DNA of 64,000 nt from Thiofilum flexile DSM 14609 (lineage in GTDB: Bacteria > Pseudomonadota > Gammaproteobacteria > Thiotrichales > Thiotrichaceae): the NCBI RefSeq assembly GCF_000380185.1, contig NZ_KB904802.1, positions 95,160-159,159 on the forward strand. Reading direction: 5' to 3'. Shown here piece after piece: positions 36,468-44,946 of this stretch; position 1 is the first letter of the stretch, and each line of letters starts with the position of its first letter. The notes beneath the pieces are model-generated. The model ran no database searches, had not been told where the DNA came from, and saw only the letters and a list, made by a program, of their open reading frames with translations. The translations under genes were made by a program, and so were the position numbers.

Positions 36468-39218
36468 ATGACGATACGACTCCATCACAACGAAATCCGT
36501 AACCGTTCACATGCCTTCGTGCAGAAATGGCGTAATGAAAGCCGTGAAGAAGCTGAGGCTAAGTCTTTCTGGGACGCATTTTTCAATGTGTTTGGGATTG
36601 ATCGCAAGGATGTAGCTGTGTTTGAGTGGTCTGTTGCCAAACAGGATAACAAGCTCGGTTTCATTGACCTTTTTTGGAAAGGTATGCTGCTGGTCGAACA
36701 TAAGTCACGTGGCAAATCACTGGGCAAAGCAGAATCACAGGCATTTGAATATTATTTGGGTTTATCAGATAAAGAAAAACCCAACTACATCCTGCTGTCG
36801 GACTTTGCTACCTTCCGTTTATATGACCTTCGGCGTAAACAGGATCACCATTTCACTATTGACGAATTCCCAGATCGTGTGCACCTGTTCGATTTTATGT
36901 CTGGCTTGCAGTATTACGATGCAGCAGAGCCGGAGAAAGTGCTGAATATTCAGGCAGCAGAGCTATTGGGTAGTTTGCACGATATGCTGGCAGCATCTGG
37001 TTATGGTGGGCATGCACTGGAAATCTTTTTGGTACGTATCCTATTCTGCTTGTTTGCAGAAGATACAGGGATTTTTCAGCATCATCAGTTTATCCATTAC
37101 TTACTGAGCTTCACGTCAGAAGATGGCTCCGATACGGACATGCATTTGACGCGGCTATTTCAGATATTGGATACACCTGCTGCCAAACGCAGTAAAAACC
37201 TGCTGGCAGAATTGGATGCTTTTCCTTATGTCAATGGGCATTTATACCAAGAGCGGCTTGATATGCCGTCCTTTGATGCTCCCATGCGTGAGATGTTGTT
37301 GAATTGCGCTCATTTTGACTGGAGTGGAATATCCCCTGCTATTTTCGGCTCCCTGTTCCAGTCAATCATGGACAAGGAAGCTCGGCGTAATCTAGGAGCA
37401 CACTACACTAGCGAAAAGCATATTTTGCGTCTCATTAAACCGCTGTTCCTTGATGCACTATGGGCGGAGTTTGAGGCTATTCAGCAGCTTAAACAGCGGC
37501 ATGTACGTCAGCAAAAGCTGATTGATTTTCAGAGGAAGTTGACCCAGTTGCAGTTTTTTGATCCTGCTTGTGGTTGTGGGAACTTCTTAATCATCACTTA
37601 TCGGGAGCTGCGGCGACTGGAGCTATTGGTTCTACAAGCCCAACATGGCGACCAGCTTGATACTACACATATTGGTGGGATTGCTATCACGATTGAACCA
37701 GCCATTCGATTGGAGCATTTCCACGGTATTGAAATTGAGGAATGGCCTGCTCGGATTGCCGAAGTCGCCATGTGGTTGACCCAGCACCAGATGAACCGCG
37801 AATTTGCCCGCCAGTTTGGGCGAGAGCCTGATTTGCTTCCGCTGAAATCGGCAGCACAAATTACTATCGGCAATGCACTACAACTTGACTGGAGCAGTAT
37901 TGCTGCACCTAAGTCCCTTGCCCATATTATCGGTAATCCTCCTTTTCGTGGCTCAAAAATGCAAACGGAAGCGCAAAAGCAGGAGCTTATAAGTCTTTTC
38001 GGTCAGGTACAAAACGCCAAGCAACTGGACTACGTAGCCTGCTGGTTCAAAAAGGCAGCCAATTTCGTGCAGGGTACTCGTATCAGTGTCGCATTTGTCG
38101 CTACCAATTCAATCACTCAGGGCGAGCAAGTGGCACCGTTATGGCAGCCTCTGCTGGATACGGGCATTCACATTCATTTTGCCCACCGTACTTTTGCATG
38201 GGATTCAGAGGCTCGTGGCAAAGCCGCTGTGCATGTGGTTATCGTTGGGTTTGCCGATTATGATACCGAGACTAAACGCATTTTTGACTACTCCGATCTC
38301 AAGGGGGAACCTGTTGAAATTTTGGCTGGCAATATCAACCCCTATCTGGTCAATACGTCGGACGTGATTGTGAATGAACGTAGCAAGCCAATCTGCAAAG
38401 TTTCTCTAATGGTGAAAGGCAATGAGCCTACTGATGGCGGATATTTGCTGCTCTCACCTGAAGAAAAAGATGATCTCCTTCAAAAAGAGCCAGCTACTAC
38501 AAAATGGCTGAAGCCTATCCTTGGTGCAGAAGAATTTCTCAACAGTAAGGAGCGCTGGTGTTTGTGGTTAGTTGGTATTCAACCGCATGAATTACGTGCC
38601 TTGCCAGAGGTAATGAGGCGAGTGGAGGCTGTCAAGCAAATGCGTTTGGCAAGTCCGAAAGCAGCGACCCGCAAACGTGCAGAAACATCATACCTATTTG
38701 GCGAAAATCGACATCCAGCAGGCCATTATATCCTCGTTCCCAGTGTGTCATCCGAGCGGCGCGAATACGTGCCCATGGGGTTCTTCGATAGCAATACAAT
38801 TTCCACCAACTTGAACCTAATGATTCCTGATGCCAGTTTGTACGAGTTTGGTGTACTTGAGTCCCAAATGCATATGGCTTGGATGCGTACAGTTTGCGGA
38901 CGCCTGAAAAGCGATTATCGCTATTCCGCCAAGCTGGTCTATAACAATTTCCCATGGCCTGAGCCTGACGTCAAACAGCGTAAAAAGATCGAAGCTGCGG
39001 CGCAATCCGTGCTGGACACAAGGAAAAACTATCCAGAGTCTACATTGGCAGACTTATACGACCCACGCACCATGCCGCCTGATCTGCGTAAGGCACACAA
39101 AACCCTCGACAAGACAGTGGAGCAGGCTTATCGGAAGGAGAAATTTACCGATGATATGGAGCGGTTGGGGTATTTGTTTCAGTGTTATCAAAGTTTGTTG
39201 AACTCGAATACGGGCTAA
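36468..39218 (+). CDS. MmeI-like type IIL restriction-modification enzyme
   Basis: ATG 36468 gives 916 residues, close to MmeI (919). N-terminal nuclease: Asp67, nine residues, Glu77-x-Lys79 in GFIDLFWKGMLLVEHKSRG, the same D-X9-EXK spacing as MmeI. Adenine methyltransferase: motif I FFDPACGCGNFLI and motif IV IIGNPPFRGSKM. A C-terminal target-recognition region follows (SERREYVPMGFF, LNLMIPDASLYEFGVLESQMHMAWMRTVCGRL). One polypeptide thus methylates and cuts DNA at a fixed distance from its site. The DNA target cannot be read. It interrupts the DUF433/DUF5615 locus. Confidence 0.9.
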   Translation: MTIRLHHNEIRNRSHAFVQKWRNESREEAEAKSFWDAFFNVFGIDRKDVAVFEWSVAKQDNKLGFIDLFWKGMLLVEHKSRGKSLGKAESQAFEYYLGLSDKEKPNYILLSDFATFRLYDLRRKQDHHFTIDEFPDRVHLFDFMSGLQYYDAAEPEKVLNIQAAELLGSLHDMLAASGYGGHALEIFLVRILFCLFAEDTGIFQHHQFIHYLLSFTSEDGSDTDMHLTRLFQILDTPAAKRSKNLLAELDAFPYVNGHLYQERLDMPSFDAPMREMLLNCAHFDWSGISPAIFGSLFQSIMDKEARRNLGAHYTSEKHILRLIKPLFLDALWAEFEAIQQLKQRHVRQQKLIDFQRKLTQLQFFDPACGCGNFLIITYRELRRLELLVLQAQHGDQLDTTHIGGIAITIEPAIRLEHFHGIEIEEWPARIAEVAMWLTQHQMNREFARQFGREPDLLPLKSAAQITIGNALQLDWSSIAAPKSLAHIIGNPPFRGSKMQTEAQKQELISLFGQVQNAKQLDYVACWFKKAANFVQGTRISVAFVATNSITQGEQVAPLWQPLLDTGIHIHFAHRTFAWDSEARGKAAVHVVIVGFADYDTETKRIFDYSDLKGEPVEILAGNINPYLVNTSDVIVNERSKPICKVSLMVKGNEPTDGGYLLLSPEEKDDLLQKEPATTKWLKPILGAEEFLNSKERWCLWLVGIQPHELRALPEVMRRVEAVKQMRLASPKAATRKRAETSYLFGENRHPAGHYILVPSVSSERREYVPMGFFDSNTISTNLNLMIPDASLYEFGVLESQMHMAWMRTVCGRLKSDYRYSAKLVYNNFPWPEPDVKQRKKIEAAAQSVLDTRKNYPESTLADLYDPRTMPPDLRKAHKTLDKTVEQAYRKEKFTDDMERLGYLFQCYQSLLNSNTG

Positions 39219-39324
39219 ACACTGCAAAAATTGGAAGCATGGTTCTCTGGAAATCCCTAACCCCAATTCTGTCTATACCGAGTATACTGAAGTAGTAACT
39301 CAGCACAGATGGGAGACTAGCTAC

Positions 39325-39936
39325 ATGACGAGCAATACCCAAGCACTAAGCCAGACGGACAATGTACTACCCGTCGAGGAATACTTAGCCGGTGAACAAA
39401 CTAGCGAAATCCGCCACGAATATGTAGACGGGAAAGTCTACGCGATGGCGGGGGCGAGTATGAATCATAATCGCATTGCCAATAATTTAGTGCGCCATCT
39501 CGGTAATCAGTTAGCTAACCAGCCTTGTGAAGTATTCAGCAGCGACATGATGCTTAAAACCGGCAAAAACCGCTATCGTTACCCTGATGTCATGGTGGTG
39601 TGTTATCACACCGATCAAAATACCACTAGTACCGATAACCCTGTGCTTTTAGTCGAGGTCTTATCGAAAGGCACGCGCCAGACGGATCGTAAGGAAAAAC
39701 TGTTAGAATACTTACAGTTACCGAGCTTGCAGGAATATATTTTAATCGAACAAGATTCGGTCGAGGTTGAGGTACTGCGCCGCAGTCAGGGCTGGAAACC
39801 AGAATATTATTATTGGGAGGATAGTATTCATTTGGAGTCGGTCAATATTACTCTAACCGTACAAGCCTTATATGAAAGAGTTGTAAATAATGACACACTT
39901 AGTCTTCTGGAAGCACAAGACCCAGCTAAAGCATAG
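39325..39936 (+). CDS. Uma2 family endonuclease-like protein
   Basis: A 203-residue protein with the Uma2/DUF820 restriction-endonuclease fold pattern: VEEYLAGEQTSEIRHEYVDGKVYAMAGASMNHNRIANNLVRHLG, then YRYPDVMVVC (catalytic Asp), PVLLVEVLSKGTRQTDRKEKLLEYLQLPSLQEYILIEQD (Glu and Lys). The family is expanded in cyanobacteria and sulfur-oxidising filamentous bacteria; biological role unclear, possibly mobile-DNA related. GGGAG precedes the ATG. Confidence 0.87.
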   Translation: MTSNTQALSQTDNVLPVEEYLAGEQTSEIRHEYVDGKVYAMAGASMNHNRIANNLVRHLGNQLANQPCEVFSSDMMLKTGKNRYRYPDVMVVCYHTDQNTTSTDNPVLLVEVLSKGTRQTDRKEKLLEYLQLPSLQEYILIEQDSVEVEVLRRSQGWKPEYYYWEDSIHLESVNITLTVQALYERVVNNDTLSLLEAQDPAKA

Positions 39937-39975
39937 CTAGCAGGATGCTCAAACACCCTGCTAACAAACATAAGC

Positions 39976-40326
39976 TTACAATGCCGCAGAAACCACAATC
40001 TCAACCGTAAACTCATCACCAGCAAGAGCCGATACGCCTACCGTTGCACGAGTAGGAGCATTAGCCGGATCAACCCAAGCCTCCCACGCTTTATTCATCA
40101 GGCCAAACTCTTTCATATTGGTCATATAAATGGTTGCAGTTAGAAGCTTGGACTTATTCGTGCCTGCCTCGGCGAGTAGAGCATCAATTTGGCTTAAAAT
40201 ATTGCGGGTTTGCTCATCAGCGGGGCCGCCTTTTTCAGTTTCATCGACCTGTCCGGCTAGATGTACAACTTGATTATGAATTACGATTTGGCTCATACGA
40301 GCGCCACTGTGTAAACGTTTGATCAT
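39976..40326 (-). CDS. RidA family reactive-imine deaminase
   Basis: A 116-residue YjgF/RidA protein: IKRLHSGARMSQIVIHNQVVHLAGQV at the N-terminus and WVDPANAPTRATVGVSALAGDEFTVEIVVSA at the C-terminus with the conserved Arg that binds the substrate carboxylate. RidA hydrolyses enamine/imine intermediates released by PLP enzymes or amino acid oxidases, which fits its position after the racemase and D-amino acid dehydrogenase genes. AGGAAAAAATCATT precedes the ATG. Confidence 0.9.
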   Translation of the reverse strand: MIKRLHSGARMSQIVIHNQVVHLAGQVDETEKGGPADEQTRNILSQIDALLAEAGTNKSKLLTATIYMTNMKEFGLMNKAWEAWVDPANAPTRATVGVSALAGDEFTVEIVVSAAL

Positions 40327-40353
40327 AATGATTTTTTCCTAATGATAAAAAAG

Positions 40354-42222
40354 CTAAATAATTTGCTGCCCTAAAGCGGACAAGATAAAGTGTAAAATGC
40401 TACGTACTCGTTGCGGGTGATCATCAGCATTGAGATGACTCACACTAATCCCTATTACCTGCGCCGATTGAGCGATACTTTCCATCGCTTGATGGGTTTC
40501 CCGAAAGGTCAGGCCACCTTCACCCTCGCCGCGATCAGTACGCATATCGGTAGCAGTGGGGCTATAGTGTAGCCAGACACCTTGAGTACCACTACTGGCA
40601 CCACGAATCGCGCGGTTAATCACCTCGTGCATGCCCAAAATATCAATATCAGACATGGTAAATACTTGCATACCCGAATGATGCAATGCCTCGGCCTCAT
40701 CCGATGTGGTATTTCTTAATCCCACCAGGGCAATATTTTCTGGGCTGAGCTGCGGGGTAAGTCGCACTTCAGGGCTAGCGGCTTGCATGGCGTGATACAG
40801 CAGACTATGCGGGCTTATCGCATGCAGTGGTTCATAGGCGGCAGTGGCAGCAATCCAAATCAACCCCATACTATCCGTTTGCTGAGTAGCCGCTTGCAGT
40901 GCAGCCAGCGTATAGAGCGAGTCCGCGCTAATAATCAGCGGAAAAGCATTCGCCTGTAAAGCGCTCGTCACAGCCTCGTAGACTTCCTCGGCATTAATAC
41001 AGTAACAGCTATAGGGGGAGGCGGTAAAACGCAGAGCGGCAAGATGAGCACTAATATCATTGCGACTCAATACATCGCCTAACTCTGGCTCAATCAATTG
41101 TGCCAACAGGCGTTCATCAGGATCGGCGGGATCATTTTGAGCGAGTACGGGTATTTTGCGCACATATTCGGAAGTCATAGCGGCAAGTAGGGCGGGGTAA
41201 CTCATATAAAAAGATACCGTTTCACCCACTTGAGGAGGAGGGCTGACCACCTCAATATCTAAAATCAAATGATCGCTCGAAGCACCAATTAGTTCAATAC
41301 GAGGATCCAGCGGAACTAAATGTTCGGGAGATACATCTTCGCGTCCAATATTTAAAATCCCGCGCAGGCGCTCTCCACGATCTACAAACACGGGAGTATT
41401 ACCAAAAGCATCCACAGCAGTCTCGCCAATGGGCAGGGAGGGTTTGCGTTTTACCTCTAATAGTTCGCCTTGTAAAATAAAGGCATTACGATTCAGTGCT
41501 TCCCAAGGCTCATCATAAAAGGTATCACGCCCGCCTTGTAAAATCGCCTCGCCAATACGCAGGTGATTAATCCCCTCAGGTAAACCTTGCTCTAGCAAGA
41601 GTGGTAAAGAGCCAGAATTACCGCCAGAGATATAGCGCAGTTTAAGATTAAAATGTTGCTCTATTTGCTGAGCATATTCCGATAATTTGCCCAAGTTAGT
41701 ATGGGTAGGTTTTACCGCCGATAAGCAAAGCAAATTAGTCCCTAAGCCTGCGATCCGCACCCCGCGCAATTTCAATACCTGCTCGACGGTATCCTGCAGA
41801 TCATCCGGCCAAATCCCCTCGCGTAAATCTCCCAAATCTACCATGAGAATCACATCATGCACTTTGCCACGCCGCAGTGCCGCCTCGGATAATGCTTGAA
41901 TAGTGGGCAGTTCGGAGTTTAGGCTCATGTCCACATAGCGCACGACTTCATCGGCTAAGGCTAAAGGCGCACTGCGCAATAAGAGTATGGGGCAATTAAT
42001 GCCAGAGGCACGTAAACGGCGAATGTTTTCAAAGCGCGATTCCCCAATCCCAGTCACCCCACCGCGCAACATTGCCCGTGCCACCTGCGGCATACCACAG
42101 GTTCCCTTAGTGACCCCAAATACCTCAATCCCCTGTGCTGTGCAGACTTGAGTAATCGCCCGTGCATTCGCTTCAATAATATCCAGATCGACCAAAACGT
42201 GTGGGCCTGGCATTGGATTCAT
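40354..42222 (-). CDS. Amino acid racemase fused to a metal-site-less arginase-like domain
   Basis: A 622-residue fusion. Residues 1-365: PLP racemase of the alanine/ornithine racemase group, with PLP-Lys39 in VFGVTKGTCG, GESRFENIRRLR and YISGGNSGSLP. Residues about 395-620: arginase fold with IALVGLRNTTSDEAEALHHSGMQVFTMSDIDILGMHEVI and GGLTFRETHQAMESI. The metal motifs are gone: GGDHS reads ISADS (431-435), DAHAD reads AATAA (458-462), and the SFDIDxxDP segment reads HYSPTATDM (552-560). The domain is probably regulatory or structural. Its ATG overlaps the dehydrogenase stop. It likely racemises arginine or ornithine. Confidence 0.85.
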   Translation of the reverse strand: MNPMPGPHVLVDLDIIEANARAITQVCTAQGIEVFGVTKGTCGMPQVARAMLRGGVTGIGESRFENIRRLRASGINCPILLLRSAPLALADEVVRYVDMSLNSELPTIQALSEAALRRGKVHDVILMVDLGDLREGIWPDDLQDTVEQVLKLRGVRIAGLGTNLLCLSAVKPTHTNLGKLSEYAQQIEQHFNLKLRYISGGNSGSLPLLLEQGLPEGINHLRIGEAILQGGRDTFYDEPWEALNRNAFILQGELLEVKRKPSLPIGETAVDAFGNTPVFVDRGERLRGILNIGREDVSPEHLVPLDPRIELIGASSDHLILDIEVVSPPPQVGETVSFYMSYPALLAAMTSEYVRKIPVLAQNDPADPDERLLAQLIEPELGDVLSRNDISAHLAALRFTASPYSCYCINAEEVYEAVTSALQANAFPLIISADSLYTLAALQAATQQTDSMGLIWIAATAAYEPLHAISPHSLLYHAMQAASPEVRLTPQLSPENIALVGLRNTTSDEAEALHHSGMQVFTMSDIDILGMHEVINRAIRGASSGTQGVWLHYSPTATDMRTDRGEGEGGLTFRETHQAMESIAQSAQVIGISVSHLNADDHPQRVRSILHFILSALGQQII

Positions 42223-43472
42223 CCTTGGAAAATTAAACCGCTAGTATCAATATCAGGCTTACGCTGCAAGAGTAAATCGGTCACGACTTTACCGCTGCCA
42301 CAGCTCATAGTCCAACCAACATGCCCATGTCCGGTATTGAGGAGCAAATTACTAAAGCGCTGAGTACGTCCTAGGACGGGAACGGAGCTTGGCATCATAG
42401 GGCGCAATCCTGCCCAATACTCGGCCTTATCATAATCCGCCCCTTGCGGGAATAGTTCTTTAATGGTGGTGAGTAAGGCGCTAAAGTCCTTAGGCTTATG
42501 GCTGCGATCATAGCCCGCAAATTCAGCGGTACAAGCCACCCGTAACCGATCCCCTAAACGTGAATAAGCAATCAAACGATCATCATCCACCCCACCCACG
42601 GTAGGCGCTTGTGTGGGGTCTAGAATGGGAGCCGTAATGGAGTAACCTTTGACCGGATAGAGCGGTAATTTTACCCCGATTTTTTCCAATAGTAAGGGGC
42701 TATCACAGCCTGCGGTCATAATAAACGCATCTGCACTAAAGCGCCCCTTATCGGTGAGTACCGCCGTCACTTTGTCGTTTTGGGTTTCAAAACCTTGAAT
42801 AGTGGTTTGCCAATTAAACTGCACCCCTTGATGCGCAGTACTCCAAGCCGCTAACTCACGGCTAAAACGACAAGAGTCTCCGGTTTGATCAATAGTACAT
42901 AAAATACCCCCGGCAATTTTATCTGCGGAACCTTTAAACCCCGGATCTAGTGCGACAATTTGCTGGCGATCTAAGACCTCAATGGGTAAGCCTTGATCGG
43001 CCATAAACTGCATGTACTGGATGCCATGCGCTAGCGTTTGCTCCGAGCGGTAGAAATAGAGCACACCTTGCTGGGTGCGATTAAAATCAATCTGGGTATG
43101 CTCGGCGATCTGCTGCATTTGCTCGCGTGCATAGATGGCAAGGCGTAGTTTTTTGCGCGTATTGTCTTGTGATTTTTGCTGAGTGCATTCCATTAAAAAG
43201 CGCAAGGTCCATGCAAAAAAGCGTGGATCCCAGCGTAATTTAACTTTAATCCCCAGATCAGGATTAATGAGTGCTCGCATAAAGGTTTTAAGTGCTGCAG
43301 GGGAGGCCCACGCAAAGGAGTCCCCCGGCGTGATTAAACCAGCGTTACCATAGCTTGTCTCTGAAGCGGCGGCGGCTTGACGATCAATGACAATGACCTC
43401 GCACCCTGCCTGTGCTAAATGATAGGCGGTGGCAACCCCAACAACCCCCGCACCCAGAACGATCACTTTCAT
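42219..43472 (-). CDS. D-amino acid dehydrogenase (DadA-like), probably D-arginine
   Basis: A 417-residue FAD enzyme with the N-terminal dinucleotide motif VIVLGAGVVGVATAYHLAQAG, ETSYGNAGLITPGDSFAWASPAAL as in DadA, and C-terminal WAGLRPMMPSSVPVLGRTQRFSNLLLNTGHGHVGWTMSCGSGKVVTDLL. DadA-type proteins oxidise D-amino acids to 2-oxo acids and ammonia, passing electrons to the respiratory chain. Next to a racemase and a 2-ketoarginine decarboxylase, D-arginine to 2-ketoarginine is the most economical role. It overlaps the racemase gene by 4 bases. Confidence 0.87.
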   Translation of the reverse strand: MKVIVLGAGVVGVATAYHLAQAGCEVIVIDRQAAAASETSYGNAGLITPGDSFAWASPAALKTFMRALINPDLGIKVKLRWDPRFFAWTLRFLMECTQQKSQDNTRKKLRLAIYAREQMQQIAEHTQIDFNRTQQGVLYFYRSEQTLAHGIQYMQFMADQGLPIEVLDRQQIVALDPGFKGSADKIAGGILCTIDQTGDSCRFSRELAAWSTAHQGVQFNWQTTIQGFETQNDKVTAVLTDKGRFSADAFIMTAGCDSPLLLEKIGVKLPLYPVKGYSITAPILDPTQAPTVGGVDDDRLIAYSRLGDRLRVACTAEFAGYDRSHKPKDFSALLTTIKELFPQGADYDKAEYWAGLRPMMPSSVPVLGRTQRFSNLLLNTGHGHVGWTMSCGSGKVVTDLLLQRKPDIDTSGLIFQG

Positions 43473-43475
43473 AAC

Positions 43476-44936
43476 TTATCCTTGCGTATCATAGATACTA
43501 ATATGTTTAACGCCGAGATAGGCCGACAGACCCCAAGGCCCTAATTCACGCCCAATACCACTACCCTTAAATCCCCCCCATGCAGTTTGGGGGAAAATAA
43601 TTTGTAGTGAATTAATCCAGATATGCCCCGCCCAGATTTGATTAGCCACGCGTTGGGCACGTTCTAAATCAGCACTCAAAATGGTAGCGACTAAGCCATA
43701 ATCCGAATCATTAGCCAGCTCAATGGCTTCGTCTTCGGTATCAAAATAGGTGATCACTAATACTGGGCCAAAAATTTCTTCGCGCCAAAAGGGATGCTGG
43801 CGGTCAATATGATCATAAATAGTGGGGGGTACAAACCAGCCGGTTTGTGACTTATTGACCTCACCACCGACTAAGCACTCTAAACCGTCGTGTTGTGCTT
43901 GTTTGAGTAGGCGGGTGACTTTTTGATATTGCGGTAGATTACTCAGTGGCCCCATTTCCACACCTTCGGTGAAGGGGGAACCTACTTTGAGATGGCGAGT
44001 ACGCTCAACGAGTGCGGGTATGAGTTGTTGAGCAAAGCTACGCTCCACCAGTAGCCGCGACGTTGCAGAGCACATTTGCCCACAATTAAAGAAAATACCA
44101 GCGACAATTTGCTCAACCGCTTGCTCAACCGGCGCATCTTTAAAGACTAAAATGGCGGATTTACCCCCTAGCTCTAATGATACAGGTTGGCAACGCTCTG
44201 CCGCACTTTGCATCACGCGTGAACCTACCTGATTACTACCCGTAAAGGATAACTTAGCCAGTTTTTTGCTTTGGGTCAGAGCTATTCCAGTGCTGGCTGC
44301 ACCCGTGAGAATATTGAGTACACCCTGTGGTAACTCAATTTCTTGAGCAATATCAGCATAAACCAACTCTGCTAACGGGGTATATTCCGAGGTTTTTAAG
44401 ACAATGGTGCAACCGGCAGCAAGAGCAGGGGCGATTTTCCACGCACTGGTCACCAGCGGAAAATTCCACGGCACAATCATACCCACCGCACCGACCGGCT
44501 CAAGGCGAGTTTGGCCTTGATAATAAGGGTCGGGGAGGCTAAAGGGGGTATTTTGCCGTGTCTCTAATTGCTCGGCTTGCTCGGCGTAATAGTTAAAAGT
44601 AGCAATCGCATCTGAGACATCCAGATCCGCCTCAAACTGAGGTTTGCCATTATTACGCATTTGTACATTGATTAAGCGTTCGCGCCGCTGTTCTAAGGCT
44701 TGAGCGATGCGGCGTAAGTATTCCGCACGTTTAGGCCCGCCTAACGCACACCAAGCAGGAAAGGCCTTATTAGCGGCTGTTATGGCTTGTTCAACTTGTA
44801 TGGCACTTGCGGCTTTAAGTGTGGTAATAGGGGTCGCGTTTGAGGGGTCATAGACAGTAATATCTTCGCCTTCACCTGCTATAAATTGACCATTACTATA
44901 TAAACTTAAGGGGCGCTCTAGGAGTGGGTTATGCAT
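43476..44936 (-). CDS. Aldehyde dehydrogenase, likely 4-guanidinobutyraldehyde
   Basis: I start at ATG 44936 (AGGAGG 6 bases upstream), giving 486 residues. NAD-dependent ALDH motifs are PWNFPLVTSAWKIAPALAAGCTIVLKTSE, SFTGSNQVGSRV, the catalytic Glu in SLELGGKSAILVF and catalytic Cys in IFFNCGQMCSATSRLLVE. The protein resembles betaine/aminobutyraldehyde dehydrogenases. Position directly after the AruI-type decarboxylase implies oxidation of 4-guanidinobutyraldehyde to 4-guanidinobutyrate (KauB role). Confidence 0.87.
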   Translation of the reverse strand: MHNPLLERPLSLYSNGQFIAGEGEDITVYDPSNATPITTLKAASAIQVEQAITAANKAFPAWCALGGPKRAEYLRRIAQALEQRRERLINVQMRNNGKPQFEADLDVSDAIATFNYYAEQAEQLETRQNTPFSLPDPYYQGQTRLEPVGAVGMIVPWNFPLVTSAWKIAPALAAGCTIVLKTSEYTPLAELVYADIAQEIELPQGVLNILTGAASTGIALTQSKKLAKLSFTGSNQVGSRVMQSAAERCQPVSLELGGKSAILVFKDAPVEQAVEQIVAGIFFNCGQMCSATSRLLVERSFAQQLIPALVERTRHLKVGSPFTEGVEMGPLSNLPQYQKVTRLLKQAQHDGLECLVGGEVNKSQTGWFVPPTIYDHIDRQHPFWREEIFGPVLVITYFDTEDEAIELANDSDYGLVATILSADLERAQRVANQIWAGHIWINSLQIIFPQTAWGGFKGSGIGRELGPWGLSAYLGVKHISIYDTQG

Positions 44937-44946
44937 GTGTGTCCTC

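Noticed and set aside
42219..43472. Reading the DadA-like gene with the racemase as an alanine catabolism (dadAX) pair
   Set aside because: The racemase is of the ornithine-type group with an arginase-like domain rather than DadX, and the downstream steps match guanidino compounds, so arginine is the better substrate.
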